Positions 17,250-28,013 are shown, counted from the first letter of the stretch. The stretch is 58,982 bases of DNA from Roseibacillus sp. (GCA_029242545.1 JAQWTV010000058.1:1-58982), one strand, 5' to 3'. Notes: generated from the letters alone by a model not told the origin. Numbers and translations are program-made.

Positions 17250-18041
17250 ATGCGGATCATGAAGATGGGGCAGTTCCTCCGAGCCATGCTTGCATTGCAT
17301 GTCCTTGTCCTTGCTGCTGGTGCATTGAATGCCGAAACGGAAGAAGTGGAGCGTGAGCTGGAAGTTCAAGCGGCTCTCGTTGAGGCTCTCTCCCTACATT
17401 TTTCTTCGCTTGCTCCGATTGATGGAGCCGAAGCCCGGTTTGTGGAGTTACGATCGGGTCTCAAGCAGCTGCAGGCAGATACTTTAGCCAGGAAGCTGGA
17501 CCGGGAGAACCTCGTCGTTATTGAACGCGAGATCCGGATCTGCTCGCAGGGAGTCGATGCCTACAGGGAGCAATATCTGCAGTGGGTTCGTCTTACTGCA
17601 GAAGGGGAGAAGCACCCTGAAATTCGTCTTCTTCGGGGTAAAGTCTATCGGCAAGTTGTTATCCGTCGCGTTACCGATATCGGTCTGGAAATCAGGCACC
17701 TTTCAGGGAGTGCTCGGTTACGGCATGATGATCTTGGAGAGGAGTGGCGGAATCGATTCCTATGGACGGGAAAGGAAGCCCATCGCTCTCTGGTGGAGGA
17801 GGCTAGTGCAGACAGGAAAATAGAGGAGTTGCAGCGGTATGCGGTGGAACAGGGCCGGGATCCAGTGGTAGCCCGCGAGGAGGCTAAGGCCCGATTGTAT
17901 CTCGCGGAGCTGGAGTCTTCGACGCCGATTGTTCCTGCCAAACTTGAACCTTCGGAGCCGTTACAGCTGGCCGAGCTGGAGCCTGCGGAGCTGGAGCCGG
18001 CCCGGAAGGTGGCGCCATCCAGTCCGGGTAAGAGCCGCTGA
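17250..18041 (+). CDS. Secreted coiled-coil protein of unknown function
   Basis: No family is recognised. The ATG at 17250 gives 263 residues with a standard signal peptide (MRIMKMGQFLRAMLALHVLV, cleavage near ALNA-E). A GGAGGA lies 13 bases upstream. The mature part is highly charged and helical (TEEVERELEVQAALVEAL, ELRSGLKQLQADTLARKL), suggesting coiled coil up to about residue 215. The tail contains a short repeat, LAELE-P-AELEPA, encoded by a near-duplicate GAGCTGGAGCC stretch near 17973-18000. It probably lies in the periplasm. It follows hrpA at a distance of 131 bp with no obvious link and converges with the DUF1501 gene, 9 bp away. Confidence 0.7.
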   Translation: MRIMKMGQFLRAMLALHVLVLAAGALNAETEEVERELEVQAALVEALSLHFSSLAPIDGAEARFVELRSGLKQLQADTLARKLDRENLVVIEREIRICSQGVDAYREQYLQWVRLTAEGEKHPEIRLLRGKVYRQVVIRRVTDIGLEIRHLSGSARLRHDDLGEEWRNRFLWTGKEAHRSLVEEASADRKIEELQRYAVEQGRDPVVAREEAKARLYLAELESSTPIVPAKLEPSEPLQLAELEPAELEPARKVAPSSPGKSR

Positions 18042-18050
18042 GGCGATCCT

Positions 18051-19502
18051 TCAGGCCAGCAGCTCTTTGACGACTTTCGCCTGCTCTACCCCTGTGAGGC
18101 GCTGGTTGAGGCCCTGATATTTCACCGTGAATCTCTGGTGGTCGTAGCCGAGGAGGTGCAGAATCGTGGCGTGGAAGTCACGAATGTGGAGTGGGTCCTT
18201 TGTGATGTTATAGCTGAAGTCATCGGTTTCTCCGTATACGGCTCCACCCTTGCTGCCGCCTCCAGCCATCCACATCGTGAAGCATCTCGGGTGGTGATCG
18301 CGCCCGTAGTTCGTCTTACTCAGGCCTCCTTGGCTGTAAATGGTCCGGCCAAATTCTCCACCCCAGATAATCAGGGTGTCGTCAAACATTCCCCTCTCTT
18401 TCAGGTCGTTGATGAGGGCGTAGCATGGGCGATCCACATCCCGGCATTGGGAAGGCATTCGCCCGTTTACGTTGCCGTGGTGATCCCAGTTGTTGTGGTA
18501 TACCTGAATAAAACGAACATCTCTTTCTGCCAGTCTTCGGGCCATGAGGGCCACGTTCGCGAAGCTTCCAGGCTTTCTGGCCTCCTCGCCATAAAGCTCG
18601 AAAGTATGTTTCGGCTCCTTGCTCAGATCAGTGAGTTCAGGCATGCTGGCCTGCATGCGCGCTGCCATCTCATACTGCTTGATCCGAGTGAATGTTTCGG
18701 GATCCCCGAGTTCCTTGTAGGTCAGCTCGTTCATCTCGTTGATGCCCTTGATCGTCCGCTGGCGAATCGCATCGGGAACCCCTGCAGGATTGTTGATGTA
18801 TAGAATCGGGTCACCCTTGCTCCGGAAGGAAACTCCCGCGTGCTCCCCTGAAAGGTAGCCGCTGGACCAGAGGCGAGACGAGATTGCCTGCTCCTGTTCG
18901 CGATTGCTAGGGGTGGCGACCATTACTACAAAGGCCGGGAGGTTCTCATTTGTTGACCCTAGTCCATATGAGGCCCACGAACCCAGACAGGGTCGGCCGG
19001 TGATCTGGTTCCCAGTCTGCATCGCGGCAATTGCAGGCTCGTGGTTTATCGCCTCGGTGTGGAGGCTACGCATCCAGCAGATGTCGTCGGCGCACTGGTG
19101 AAGGTTCGGTAGTAGTTCGTCGTTCATCCACATTCCGCATTGGCCCTTCTGCGCGAACCGGTATTTGGTCGGAGCAATCGGGAAGCGCTTTTGGCCACTC
19201 GTCATGGTGGTCAGCCTTTGACCCTTGCGGATGCTGTCTGGAAGGTCCTTATCGTACCATTTTCCGAGTTCCGGCTTGTAATCGAAGAGGTCCATCTGGG
19301 CCGGGCCACCCACCATGTGGAGATAGATCACTCTTTTTGCCTTGGGAGCGAAGTGAGTCTTTACCGCGCCGGGGCCGTCCGCTTCCGCGCCCATTGACCG
19401 TCCAAGAAGGCCTGCGAGTGCAGCACCACCGAGAACATTTTTCCCCTGAGAGAGAAAGTAACGGCGAGATTGGGCCTGAAGATATTCCTGAAAAAGATTC
19501 AT
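18051..19502 (-). CDS. DUF1501 protein, Tat-type leader (module A)
   Basis: This 483-residue DUF1501 member belongs to the alkaline-phosphatase/sulfatase-like superfamily common in Verrucomicrobiota and Planctomycetota. A twin-arginine-like leader is visible (AQSRRYFLSQGKNVLGGAAL, about 10-29). Family landmarks are VIYLHMVGGPAQMDLFDYKP (about 60-80), the Ser/Thr-rich TTMTSGQKRFP, RDVDRPCYALINDLKERGMFDDTLIIWGGEFGR, DHHPRCFTMWMAGGG and a C-terminal [16 protein letters not shown]. The Asp/His positions fit metal binding. No enzymatic activity is established for the family. Its stop-to-start neighbour upstream, 61 bp away, is a PSD1 cytochrome on the same strand; the two form a standard pair. Confidence 0.92.
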   Translation of the reverse strand: MNLFQEYLQAQSRRYFLSQGKNVLGGAALAGLLGRSMGAEADGPGAVKTHFAPKAKRVIYLHMVGGPAQMDLFDYKPELGKWYDKDLPDSIRKGQRLTTMTSGQKRFPIAPTKYRFAQKGQCGMWMNDELLPNLHQCADDICWMRSLHTEAINHEPAIAAMQTGNQITGRPCLGSWASYGLGSTNENLPAFVVMVATPSNREQEQAISSRLWSSGYLSGEHAGVSFRSKGDPILYINNPAGVPDAIRQRTIKGINEMNELTYKELGDPETFTRIKQYEMAARMQASMPELTDLSKEPKHTFELYGEEARKPGSFANVALMARRLAERDVRFIQVYHNNWDHHGNVNGRMPSQCRDVDRPCYALINDLKERGMFDDTLIIWGGEFGRTIYSQGGLSKTNYGRDHHPRCFTMWMAGGGSKGGAVYGETDDFSYNITKDPLHIRDFHATILHLLGYDHQRFTVKYQGLNQRLTGVEQAKVVKELLA

Positions 19503-19563
19503 GGTGGAGTCCTGGTTGATTTTGAAGCGGTCTGGATTCGCGGGAGGTAACTAAGAGAGCCCC

Positions 19564-22500
19564 TTATTTGTTCAGAACCTCATCGAGGTTGAGGACCTGG
19601 TTGCAGAGCATGGTCCACGCCGCAAGCTGCCGTGGGTCGAGGGTCGAGTCCGCTTTGCTTTCCCCTACCTTGAGGAGGGCGTTGGCATCGGAAAGGTTGG
19701 CTTTGTAGTAGGCAAGATGATCCTCAAGGCTAGCCCTGAGGATGGCGGTTTCCGGAGTTTTCAGTGGTCGGCAGAGCACGCGGGCAGCGACATATTCGAG
19801 GGCGACCGATTCTGCTCCCGCTGCTCGCTGTAATGCCCCCTGGGCGAGGACCCGGGCAGCTTCCACGAACTGAGGATCGTTCATCGTAACGAGGGCTTGC
19901 AGCGGGGTGTTGGTGCGTTCACGGCGGACAGCACAAACTTCCCGGCTTGGGGCATTGAAAGCCTCCATGTTTGGGGGGTGAGCCATTCGTTTCCAGAAGC
20001 TGTAGAGTGTCCGCCGGTAAAGCTTCTCCCCGGTGTCCTGCTTGTAGTTGCGGGTGTTTCCTCCCGGCAGGCCAACGACATTCCAGATATCGGTTGGCTG
20101 GTAGGGGCGCACTCCGGGGCCTCCAGTTGATGAAGAGAGCAGGCCGCTGGCGGCGAGGGCATAGTCACGCACCATTTCAGCGTCCATCCTGAAACGTGGC
20201 CCCCGGCTCAAAAAGCGATTGTCCTCATCCTCAGCCAGCTTCTCTGCGGTAGTGATAGCGGCCTGTCTGTAGGCGCGGGAGGTGACAAGGAGCTTGATAA
20301 ATTTCTTCAGGTCCCAACCTGATTCCCGGAATTCGACGGCCAGCCAATCAAGGAGCTCAGGGTGGGTGGGAGGCATTCCCATGATTCCAAAATCCTCAGA
20401 AGTCACGACGATGCCCTGTCCGAATATTTCCTGCCAGAGTCTGTTGACAGTAACGCGAGCGGTAAGTGGGTTTTCGGGGTCCACAACCCAGCGAGCCAAG
20501 CCCAGCCTGTTGCGGGGCGCCTCCTGCGGAAGGGGCGGAAGAGCCAAAGGCGTATTGGCCTTCACCTGTTCTCCTTTTTTCTCGTATTGCCCTCGCATCA
20601 GAATGTGGGCCATGGCCATGCCGGGCTTCTCCTTCTGGACGTGGGTGATTGCCGCCTTTCCGTTCAAGGCCTCCCGTTGAGATTTTAATCTGGCAAGGTT
20701 GTCGCTGAGGGTTGCGAACTGCTTGTCTCGCGTGTGGAGGAAATTTTCGAAAAGGACCTTGTTCTGCTCCGAACTACGTTCCTGTGAGGAGGTCGCAAGG
20801 ATGGCGAGGAGAGGGCCTGAATCGGCAAGAGCCATGATTTCACCGCTCGACAGAATCCTTGAATAGATCCGCATGTCCTGAAGGAATCCATCCTCAAAGT
20901 AGGCGCCCTTGCTCCGCTGCCCGATCTGCAGAGGTGTGCCGGTGGTGATATCCGCATTGGGCTTCAGGGAATTGGTCTCCACGGTTTTAGCCTGCTCGGC
21001 ACCATTGTGGTAGAGACGGACTCCTTCTGCTTTTCCACTTCCGTCGTAGGTGACGAAAATGTGATTCCATTCTCCCGATTTAAGCACCTTTTTCTCAGTA
21101 ACTACCTTGATGGCATTTTCGGGCCAGCTCTCGACAAGATGGGCTCCGAATTGGCCGCCCTGCTGCCAGAGGTCCCAGCCGCGGAACTTCTGGGCGTCGT
21201 CCATACGGGCGAATACGGATGCATTCAGGCGCTGTGGAGATCGGACCCATGCGCCGTAGCTGAAGGCCTGCTCTGAGTTAAAATTAGCGAGATCGCCCAG
21301 ATCGAAGGTGCGGCCGCGTTTGATGCGAGGTGCCGGGCCAATCTTTCCCTTGGGGTCCCAGGTGAGGAAGCCCTCGGACTTGAATGCCTGGGTCTCTCCA
21401 CCGACAGAGGCCTTCACCTTGTCTCCCAGACCCTCATTGAGCGGGACATGAAGGACGAGGCTTTCCTGAGGCTGAGCTTCGGCGAGTTGATCTGAATCCG
21501 CTGTTGCAGCCCATTTTTCGAAAGCAGGCTTTGCTTCGGTCCGCCTTGCCTCAATCAGGATCTGGGTGTCTGCAGCCTGTTTGTCCAGCAAGTCTCTTTT
21601 CTCCCGATCCTGGTTGAAGGGAACCTTAATGACCGGTCCACGGCCATCTGAGGAGTTGCCATCCATCGCGCCCTGCGTGGTGTTACGAAAAAAGGCCGCC
21701 ATGGCGTAGTAGTCCTTGGTGGTAAAGGGATCAAACTTATGGTCGTGGCATTGGGCGCAATTGGTGGTCAGGCCAAGATAGACCCATCCGAAGGTTTGAA
21801 CCCGGTCCGCTGCGTAATTGGCGAGATTTTCCTCCGCGATCGTCCCTCCCTCATTGGTGGTGATATTGCAGCGTTGGAATCCGGTCGCAATGAGCTGGTC
21901 GAGAGTAGGCTCAGGGAGCAGGTCTCCCGCCAGCTGCCAGACCGTGAAATCATCATAAGCAAGATTCTGATTAAAGGCACGTACTACCCAGTCGCGATAA
22001 GGATGCATCTCCCGGTAGTTATCAAAGTGGAGGCCGTGAGTGTCTCCATAGCGAGCGGCGTCCAACCAGTAGCGAGCGCGATGCTCTCCATAGTGCGGTG
22101 AGGCGAGAAGAGTGTCGATGAGCTTGTCGTAGGATTCCTCACTGGGGGCGTTGATGAAATCCGCAGTGAGTGCAGGATCAGGGGGTAGACCAGTCAGATC
22201 AAGGGAGAGTCTCCGCGCGAGAGTATAAGGGTCAGCGTCGGAGGCCGGGGTAAGGTTTTGTTCTTCGAGCTTAGAGAGGATAAAGTTGTCGATAGGGTTC
22301 CTGGGCCATGTGTCCAATTTTGTTTCTGGAACTTCGGGCTTCGTGGGAGCCCGGAGAGACCAATGCGCCTGCCAGGGGGCGCCTTCAGCGATCCATTTTT
22401 TGATGAGAGAAATCTGTTCGGGGTCGAGCTTCTTATGGCTATCCGGTGGAGGCATGATTTCGTCCACATCGTCCGTGATAAGACGAAGGTAGAGTTCGCT

Positions 22501-22743
22501 CTCATCGGGATTTCCTCGGACAACTACCGGGGGAGCATCCTTTACACCGGTAAAAAAACCGCCCTCGGTATCAAGGCGCATGTCGGCTTCCCGGGTTCCG
22601 GGATCGGGGCCGTGGCAAGCGAAGCAGTTTTCGGCAAGGATTGGCCGAATATCCCGGTTGAATTCAATTTGTGGCTGGCCACTCGCAGCCTGGAGCAGCC
22701 CTGCCGCGGCTACGAGGACGAGGAAGATAGTTCTGACACTCAT
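19564..22743 (-). CDS. PSD1 cytochrome: PSCyt1-DUF1549-LamG-DUF1553 (module A)
   Basis: This 1059-residue secreted protein has a signal peptide (about 1-22) and a Planctomycete cytochrome C domain with heme motif CFACH (C40, C43, H44) and the distal-methionine-type region DEIMPPPDSHKKL. A DUF1549 (PSCyt2) region follows, with RYWLDAARYGDTHGLHFDNY and a second CAQCHDHKFDPF motif near residue 328. About residues 440-620 are a LamG/concanavalin-like insert (SYGAWVRSPQ, WNHIFVTYDGSGKA, RLYHNGAE, LQDMRIYSRILSSGE). DUF1553 follows (TARVTVNRLWQEIFGQGIV, GFGIMGMPPTHPELLDWLA and a terminal NTPLQALVTMNDPQFVE). It probably binds polysaccharide through LamG and transfers electrons in the periplasm; the substrate is unknown. 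It is followed by its DUF1501 partner, with a divergent second module upstream. Confidence 0.93.
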   Translation of the reverse strand: MSVRTIFLVLVAAAGLLQAASGQPQIEFNRDIRPILAENCFACHGPDPGTREADMRLDTEGGFFTGVKDAPPVVVRGNPDESELYLRLITDDVDEIMPPPDSHKKLDPEQISLIKKWIAEGAPWQAHWSLRAPTKPEVPETKLDTWPRNPIDNFILSKLEEQNLTPASDADPYTLARRLSLDLTGLPPDPALTADFINAPSEESYDKLIDTLLASPHYGEHRARYWLDAARYGDTHGLHFDNYREMHPYRDWVVRAFNQNLAYDDFTVWQLAGDLLPEPTLDQLIATGFQRCNITTNEGGTIAEENLANYAADRVQTFGWVYLGLTTNCAQCHDHKFDPFTTKDYYAMAAFFRNTTQGAMDGNSSDGRGPVIKVPFNQDREKRDLLDKQAADTQILIEARRTEAKPAFEKWAATADSDQLAEAQPQESLVLHVPLNEGLGDKVKASVGGETQAFKSEGFLTWDPKGKIGPAPRIKRGRTFDLGDLANFNSEQAFSYGAWVRSPQRLNASVFARMDDAQKFRGWDLWQQGGQFGAHLVESWPENAIKVVTEKKVLKSGEWNHIFVTYDGSGKAEGVRLYHNGAEQAKTVETNSLKPNADITTGTPLQIGQRSKGAYFEDGFLQDMRIYSRILSSGEIMALADSGPLLAILATSSQERSSEQNKVLFENFLHTRDKQFATLSDNLARLKSQREALNGKAAITHVQKEKPGMAMAHILMRGQYEKKGEQVKANTPLALPPLPQEAPRNRLGLARWVVDPENPLTARVTVNRLWQEIFGQGIVVTSEDFGIMGMPPTHPELLDWLAVEFRESGWDLKKFIKLLVTSRAYRQAAITTAEKLAEDEDNRFLSRGPRFRMDAEMVRDYALAASGLLSSSTGGPGVRPYQPTDIWNVVGLPGGNTRNYKQDTGEKLYRRTLYSFWKRMAHPPNMEAFNAPSREVCAVRRERTNTPLQALVTMNDPQFVEAARVLAQGALQRAAGAESVALEYVAARVLCRPLKTPETAILRASLEDHLAYYKANLSDANALLKVGESKADSTLDPRQLAAWTMLCNQVLNLDEVLNK

Positions 22744-22898
22744 GGAACCTTGGTTAGATTTTCGACCGAGAATTCCTCTTGGCGAGGCGTAATTTGATTT
22801 TGGGTCACTAAATAGCGAGTTCTGCCTCCAGAGTAGTTCATTGGAGTGATAACCAGCGAGGTTGTGGTCGAGATCGGGAAAGGCTATCTGGAGGTGTC

Positions 22899-25646
22899 AT
22901 GATGAGGGGTCAAAATCTGGTTGGAAGCTTCGTCTTCCTGCTTGTGGCTGTGGACCCATGTGCCGGGGAACGGGTGATCGACTTTGAAGAGGACGTCCGC
23001 CCGATTCTGGAAAATAAGTGCTTTGGCTGTCACGGCCCATCCAAGGAAAAGGGAAGGCTCCGGCTTGATAGCCCGGGGGCGATCCTGCGGGGCGGTGATT
23101 CCGGAGAGCCCCTTTTCGTGACTGGTAACAGGGAGAAGAGTTTCCTCTACAAGGTGATCAGCAGGCAGGATCCGGATGAGGCCATGCCGCCCCGGGAAAA
23201 AGATGCCGTCTCCCGTGATGAGATAGAAACAATCGGATCATGGATTGATGCGGGAGCAAAACTACCGGAGTCCGCAGGGGAGAGTTTCCTGAAAACAGAC
23301 CACTGGTCGTTTCAAGCAGTGGCTGGTGAGCACAGGCACGATGGCGTCGATGCCTACCTTGAGGAAGCTCTCAAGAAAAAGGGACTAAAGTTTTCGTCTC
23401 GCGCAGATCGGCGCACGCTGATCCGGAGGTTATACCTTGTGATGTTAGGCCTCCCGCCATCGTTGGAGGAGGTGGAGACCTTCGTTAAAGATGAGTCTCC
23501 CCGGGCGTGGCCGGATCTCATTGAGAGAGTGCTGGCCAGCCCTCATTACGGGGAGCGGATGGCCCGGCACTGGCTCGATATCGTTCGTTTTGCGGAGACA
23601 AACGGTTTTGAGACAAACAGGGAAAGGCTGACGGCATATCATTTCCGTGATTACGTTATTGAATCGTTCAACGAGGACAAGGGCTACGATCAGTTCGTCA
23701 GGGAGCACCTCGCGGGCGACATGATGGGAAAAACGGTGGCGACAGGATTTCTCGTTGCTGGCCCGCATGATGTTGTGAAGAGCCCGGACAAGGCGCTGAC
23801 ACTGATGCAGAGGCAGGATGAACTTGCCGACATGATCAATACCACGGGGACCGCTTTTCTTGGAATGACCATTGGGTGTGCCCGCTGTCATAATCATAAG
23901 TTCGATCCCATCAGGCAGAAGGATTACTATGCCATGCAGGCTGTCTTTGCCGGGGTGAAGTTCGGGGAGCGGGAATTGCCAGAGAGGGAAGATTCCCGCG
24001 AGCAGCAGGAAATATCGGATCTACGCAAACGAGTTGAGGGAATGGAGGTAGAGCTGGAGGGCTTGCTCTCGAGGGGCAAGGCGATCTCCGCGGGTCGCCA
24101 TAATGATGATAAGCGCCCGGCGATCAGGGCGGAGGGCAACGTCGATCGCTTCAAGCCGATGGAGGCGCGCTTTGTCCGGTTTACCATTCTCCAGACTAAC
24201 GGCGGAGAGCCCTGCATCGATGAGCTTGCTGTGTTTTCTCTGGAGGGGGCGAATGTAAGCCGGGGAGGAAAGCCCTCTGCTTCCGGAACCCTCCCTGGCT
24301 ATGACATCCACAAGCTTGAGCACATCAGTGACGGATATGACGGGAATTCACGGAGTTGGATCTCGAATACGAAAGGAACAGGGTGGGTCCAGTTGGAGTT
24401 CGGCAAGAGCGAGACGATCAACCGTATCGAGTGGGCGCGGGACAGAAAGGGGCATTTCAAGGATCGGGTTCCGGTAAAATACACTATCGAGTTGTCTGCC
24501 GACGGTAAGCATTGGTCCGAAGTTTCCAGTCACAGGGGCCGCAGGCAAAGACCGGGCGCGGATATTGACCGGGATGCCCTTCTCCGACTGCTTCCGCTCG
24601 AAGCCGCGGCACGAGGCCGGGTTCTGACATTGGAGATCGCGCAGGCTAAAAAAAGGATGGTAGAGCTGTCCCCTACTCGGAAGGCATGGGCTGCAAATTT
24701 CTCGCAACCGGGCCCAACTCATCGCCTTTACCGGGGTGATCCGCTCGCGGTCCGTGAGGAAGTTGCTCCGGATGCGATCCCGGCTATCTCTGCGCTCGAT
24801 CTGGAGACCAGTAGTCCTGAGGGGGAGCGAAGAAAGGCATTGGCGAACTGGATCGCCAGTGCGGAAAACCCTCTTACTGCGAGAGTGGCAGTGAATCGTC
24901 TCTGGCAGTTCGTCTTTGGGACCGGATTGGTGGATACTCCCAGTGATTTTGGAGCGAATGGGACCGAGCCCTCGCATCCCGGGCTCTTGGATTGGATGGC
25001 GACTGCATTTGTTGAGCGGGGCTGGTCCGTAAAGGAAATGATGCGTATTTTGTTACATTCGGAAGCTTTTCAGCAGTCCAGTTTCCCGAACAAAGAGGCA
25101 GAAGTCGTTGATGCGGAGAGTCGTCTTTTATGGCGTTTCCCACCCCGGCGGCTCGAAGCTGAAGCTATCCGGGATGGAATCCTGATGGCCGCAGGGACCA
25201 TCGACAGGAGGATGGGCGGCCCGGGGTTTTACCTGTTGGAAGTCGAGCGTGAAAACGTCGTGCACTATCACCCCAAGGAAGATTTGGGGCCACCCGAGTG
25301 GCGCCGCATGATCTATATGTTCAAGATTCGTCAGGAGCAGGATCTGGTTTTCGGGGCCTTTGACTGTCCCGATGGTAATCAGGTCATCCCTAAAAGGAGT
25401 CGTTCCACGACTCCGCTCCAGGCTCTCAATCTTCTTAATAGTAAATTTACCATGCAGCAGGCTCGCCGGATGGCGCAGCGAATAGGCCCCGGCAGAGAGG
25501 GGATCGTAAAGGCTTACGGGGTGCTTTACGGACGATCTGCGACGGAAGAGGAAATTTCTGACGCGATGAAATTTGTTGAGGAACACGGGCCGGTTTCCTT
25601 CTGTCGTGCGATGTTAAATACAAACGAATTCCTGTTTGTCTTTTGA
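22899..25646 (+). CDS. PSD1 cytochrome: PSCyt1-DUF1549-discoidin-DUF1553 (module B)
   Basis: This 915-residue paralogue of the module A cytochrome reads in the opposite direction. It has a signal peptide (about 1-23) and a heme motif CFGCH (C41, C44, H45) with [12 protein letters not shown], followed by DUF1549 with [18 protein letters not shown] and [12 protein letters not shown] near residue 327. Where module A has LamG, this one has a discoidin (F5/8 type C) region at about 400-550: [55 protein letters not shown] and [20 protein letters not shown]1553 follows ([35 protein letters not shown]). It is an exported c-type cytochrome with a carbohydrate-binding module. Its DUF1501 partner starts 31 bp downstream. 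Confidence 0.93.
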   Translation: MMRGQNLVGSFVFLLVAVDPCAGERVIDFEEDVRPILENKCFGCHGPSKEKGRLRLDSPGAILRGGDSGEPLFVTGNREKSFLYKVISRQDPDEAMPPREKDAVSRDEIETIGSWIDAGAKLPESAGESFLKTDHWSFQAVAGEHRHDGVDAYLEEALKKKGLKFSSRADRRTLIRRLYLVMLGLPPSLEEVETFVKDESPRAWPDLIERVLASPHYGERMARHWLDIVRFAETNGFETNRERLTAYHFRDYVIESFNEDKGYDQFVREHLAGDMMGKTVATGFLVAGPHDVVKSPDKALTLMQRQDELADMINTTGTAFLGMTIGCARCHNHKFDPIRQKDYYAMQAVFAGVKFGERELPEREDSREQQEISDLRKRVEGMEVELEGLLSRGKAISAGRHNDDKRPAIRAEGNVDRFKPMEARFVRFTILQTNGGEPCIDELAVFSLEGANVSRGGKPSASGTLPGYDIHKLEHISDGYDGNSRSWISNTKGTGWVQLEFGKSETINRIEWARDRKGHFKDRVPVKYTIELSADGKHWSEVSSHRGRRQRPGADIDRDALLRLLPLEAAARGRVLTLEIAQAKKRMVELSPTRKAWAANFSQPGPTHRLYRGDPLAVREEVAPDAIPAISALDLETSSPEGERRKALANWIASAENPLTARVAVNRLWQFVFGTGLVDTPSDFGANGTEPSHPGLLDWMATAFVERGWSVKEMMRILLHSEAFQQSSFPNKEAEVVDAESRLLWRFPPRRLEAEAIRDGILMAAGTIDRRMGGPGFYLLEVERENVVHYHPKEDLGPPEWRRMIYMFKIRQEQDLVFGAFDCPDGNQVIPKRSRSTTPLQALNLLNSKFTMQQARRMAQRIGPGREGIVKAYGVLYGRSATEEEISDAMKFVEEHGPVSFCRAMLNTNEFLFVF

Positions 25647-25677
25647 TAAATTCCGGCCTCTGACGCCCAGCACCGAA

Positions 25678-27174
25678 ATGATCAACCCCGCTGAATTTCT
25701 CGACCGTCGTAATTTCCTTTCCCACACCGCAAGTGGGTTGGGAAGCGTTGCGCTCGCGTCGCTGTTGAGCCGGGATGGGCTGTTGGCAGCTGAGAGGGAG
25801 AGTGCCCCGGGAAAGGTGCCCGTCCGCCCGGCTATCGACTCCGCCCGGCCCCATGCGACACGTGACTCGCATTTTGAACCGCGAGCCAAGCAGGTGCTGA
25901 TGATTTTTTGTTCGGGGGCAATCAGCCAGATTGACACCTTTGATTACAAACCAGAGCTGATAAAGAGGCACGGAACGCCGATGCCCGGGGGAGAGGATTT
26001 GATTACCTTTCAGGGTCAACAGGGAAATCTTACCCAGAGCCCTTGGCGTTTCAAACCACGGGGCCAATCGGGGAAGATGATTTCCGATCTCCTGCCGAAG
26101 CTGGGAGAGCTGGCGGATGAAATGAGCTTTATTCACTCCATGGTTGGGAAAACCAATACCCATGGACCAGGAGAGAATTATATGTGTACGGGTTTCACGC
26201 TCGATGGGTTTCCGAGTGCCGGGGCATGGACCACTTATGCCCTAGGAAGCGAAACCGAAGATTTGCCCGCTTATGTGGCCATTCCCGATGTCCGCGGCAC
26301 ACCCCAGTCGAGCGTGAACTGCTGGGGGCCCGGATTTCTCCCGGCGGCCTTTCAGGGAACGGCTTTCAATGCATCGAAGCCCCTTGGGAACCTTGCCATA
26401 CCCGGAGGGGTGGCAAAACATACTGATGAGGCGACCCGCGCTTTTCTTGAGCGTCAGAACAGGCGGCACCTCCGATCCTATGAGGGAGATTCAGAATTGG
26501 CGGCTCGTATTGCCAGCTATCAGCTTGCCGCGCGAATGCAGATGAGTATTCCGGATGTGACAGACCTTAGCAGGGAGCCTGCCCACATTCTTAAGTCTTA
26601 TGGAGCGAACGATGCCGGGAGCAAGGTAGCTGACCTTCGTGCCGCTTATGGTAGAAACTGTATTCTGGCTCGCAGGTTAGTAGAGAAAGGAGTTCGGTTT
26701 GTTCAGCTCTTTAATGGGGCCTACCAGACCGGGGGAGAAGGGGTGAGCAACTGGGATGGTCACAAGTCACTTGAGAAGCAATATTCAGTCCATGGCTCTG
26801 TGCTGGATCAGCCGACGGCCGCGCTGCTCAAGGACCTTAAGGAGCGCGGACTCCTCGAGCACACCCTGGTGGTTTTCTGCTCTGAGTTTGGGCGCATGCC
26901 GACCTTCCAAAAAGGGGCTAGCGGTCGAGATCATAATCCACGGGGATTTACAACCTGGCTTGCCGGGGCTGGCGTGAGAACTCCCTTCAGTTACGGCGCG
27001 ACGGATGACTTCGGCTATGAGGCTGTGAGGGACAAGGTCACCGTGCACGATTTCTACGCGACCATTCTGCATCTTCTAGGCATCGATCATGAGCGTCTCA
27101 GCTTTTACCATAACGGAATAGAGAGGCGACTGACCGACGTCCACGGCAGAGTAGTGAAGGAAATACTTTCCTGA
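25678..27174 (+). CDS. DUF1501 protein, Tat-type leader (module B)
   Basis: The product has 498 residues from the ATG at 25678. An upstream in-frame TTG at 25636 would overlap the PSD1 gene and delays the leader. The N-terminus reads [20 protein letters not shown], a twin-arginine pattern followed by a hydrophobic stretch. DUF1501 landmarks are [112 protein letters not shown] and a terminal [18 protein letters not shown]. The conserved Asp/His pattern (NWDGH, GRDHNP) is consistent with an alkaline-phosphatase-type metal site. It is the partner of the PSD1 cytochrome immediately upstream and a paralogue of the module A protein. Activity is unproven for the family. Confidence 0.92.
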   Translation: MINPAEFLDRRNFLSHTASGLGSVALASLLSRDGLLAAERESAPGKVPVRPAIDSARPHATRDSHFEPRAKQVLMIFCSGAISQIDTFDYKPELIKRHGTPMPGGEDLITFQGQQGNLTQSPWRFKPRGQSGKMISDLLPKLGELADEMSFIHSMVGKTNTHGPGENYMCTGFTLDGFPSAGAWTTYALGSETEDLPAYVAIPDVRGTPQSSVNCWGPGFLPAAFQGTAFNASKPLGNLAIPGGVAKHTDEATRAFLERQNRRHLRSYEGDSELAARIASYQLAARMQMSIPDVTDLSREPAHILKSYGANDAGSKVADLRAAYGRNCILARRLVEKGVRFVQLFNGAYQTGGEGVSNWDGHKSLEKQYSVHGSVLDQPTAALLKDLKERGLLEHTLVVFCSEFGRMPTFQKGASGRDHNPRGFTTWLAGAGVRTPFSYGATDDFGYEAVRDKVTVHDFYATILHLLGIDHERLSFYHNGIERRLTDVHGRVVKEILS

Positions 27175-27188
27175 TCGATCTGGCTTTC

Positions 27189-27206
27189 GGAGAGTTTTCG
27201 CTCTCC
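27189..27206. terminator. Hairpin between converging genes
   Basis: GGAGAG (27189-27194) and CTCTCC (27201-27206) pair around the 6-nt loop TTTTCG in the 47-bp gap between the DUF1501 stop and the lipoprotein stop. No clear T-tract follows on either strand, so this is a weak candidate for a shared terminator. Confidence 0.3.
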
Positions 27207-27221
27207 TCCGTCTTAGCGTTG

Positions 27222-28013
27222 CTACTTTTCGAAAGAGGCGATGTTGCCAGTGAAAATGAGGCTGAGGGTAGTGCCCTCTTCGTCGATTTCAAAGTTATCC
27301 TTCATGATTGTGCCAGGCAGTTCAAGATGCCAACTGCTTTCCTTCCGTCTGAGCGTGCCCGCCAGAGTTACTGGTTCGGTCTCCTCAATGGTCAGGTCGG
27401 TTTCAGTATTGCCGATTTTTTTTCGGAGGACCAGTCCTGTGGCTTCTACCTGTCCGGTTCCGTCGACCTGAAAGTGATAACCAGGGTGTGAGAATCTACC
27501 GCCCTCGCTCAGCTGAATAACAGAGTCCGAAGATTTGTTACTGATCTTCAGCTGGCCCTCGGGAATCAGCATTCTGACTGTGCCAATGATGGGGGACCAT
27601 GCGAATTCAAGTTTCCCTTCCCCTGCGGTCACAAGTTCAATCTTTTCGAGTGTCAGGGTCCGGACTCCGGATGCTGAGGTTTGCAGCTTTGCCACGATGG
27701 TTCCCTTGAGCGGGCACTCGCACACCGACCGGCGAGGAGCGAGCGAATCGTGGTCCAGGGCGAGGTCTATGGTGCCGGTGGATATGCTGGAATCGATTTG
27801 AAATTCCAGACGCTGGATGCTGGGGATAAAGCTTCTGACAACGGAAGAGCTGGAGCTGGATCCGGAGGAGGCTACCCGGGCCGAGGGAGGGGTGGTTACA
27901 GCCTGCTCCCTAGGATTCACGAACAGATGGCAACTGGGCAGGGTGGCAGTCAGCGCGACGAAAGTAATCCGAAGAAGCAGAGCGGTATGCCGGTTGTGTC
28001 GGATCTCAGGCAT
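27222..28013 (-). CDS. Putative lipoprotein of unknown function
   Basis: This 263-residue product has a leader ending in a lipobox-like LPSC (TFVALTATLPSC, Cys near residue 28), so it is probably lipidated. A Ser-rich linker (SSGSSSSSSVV) is followed by a beta-rich domain with no family I can name (RLEFQIDSSISTGTIDLAL, TLTLEKIELVTAGEGKLEF, GYHFQVDGTGQVEATGLVL). Its ATG overlaps the last 8 bases of the lpxC-fabZ frame (ATGCCTGA, where TGA is the stop of the upstream gene). That points to translational coupling and suggests an outer-membrane or lipid A-related setting. A role in the outer membrane is inference only. Confidence 0.78.
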   Translation of the reverse strand: MPEIRHNRHTALLLRITFVALTATLPSCHLFVNPREQAVTTPPSARVASSGSSSSSSVVRSFIPSIQRLEFQIDSSISTGTIDLALDHDSLAPRRSVCECPLKGTIVAKLQTSASGVRTLTLEKIELVTAGEGKLEFAWSPIIGTVRMLIPEGQLKISNKSSDSVIQLSEGGRFSHPGYHFQVDGTGQVEATGLVLRKKIGNTETDLTIEETEPVTLAGTLRRKESSWHLELPGTIMKDNFEIDEEGTTLSLIFTGNIASFEK

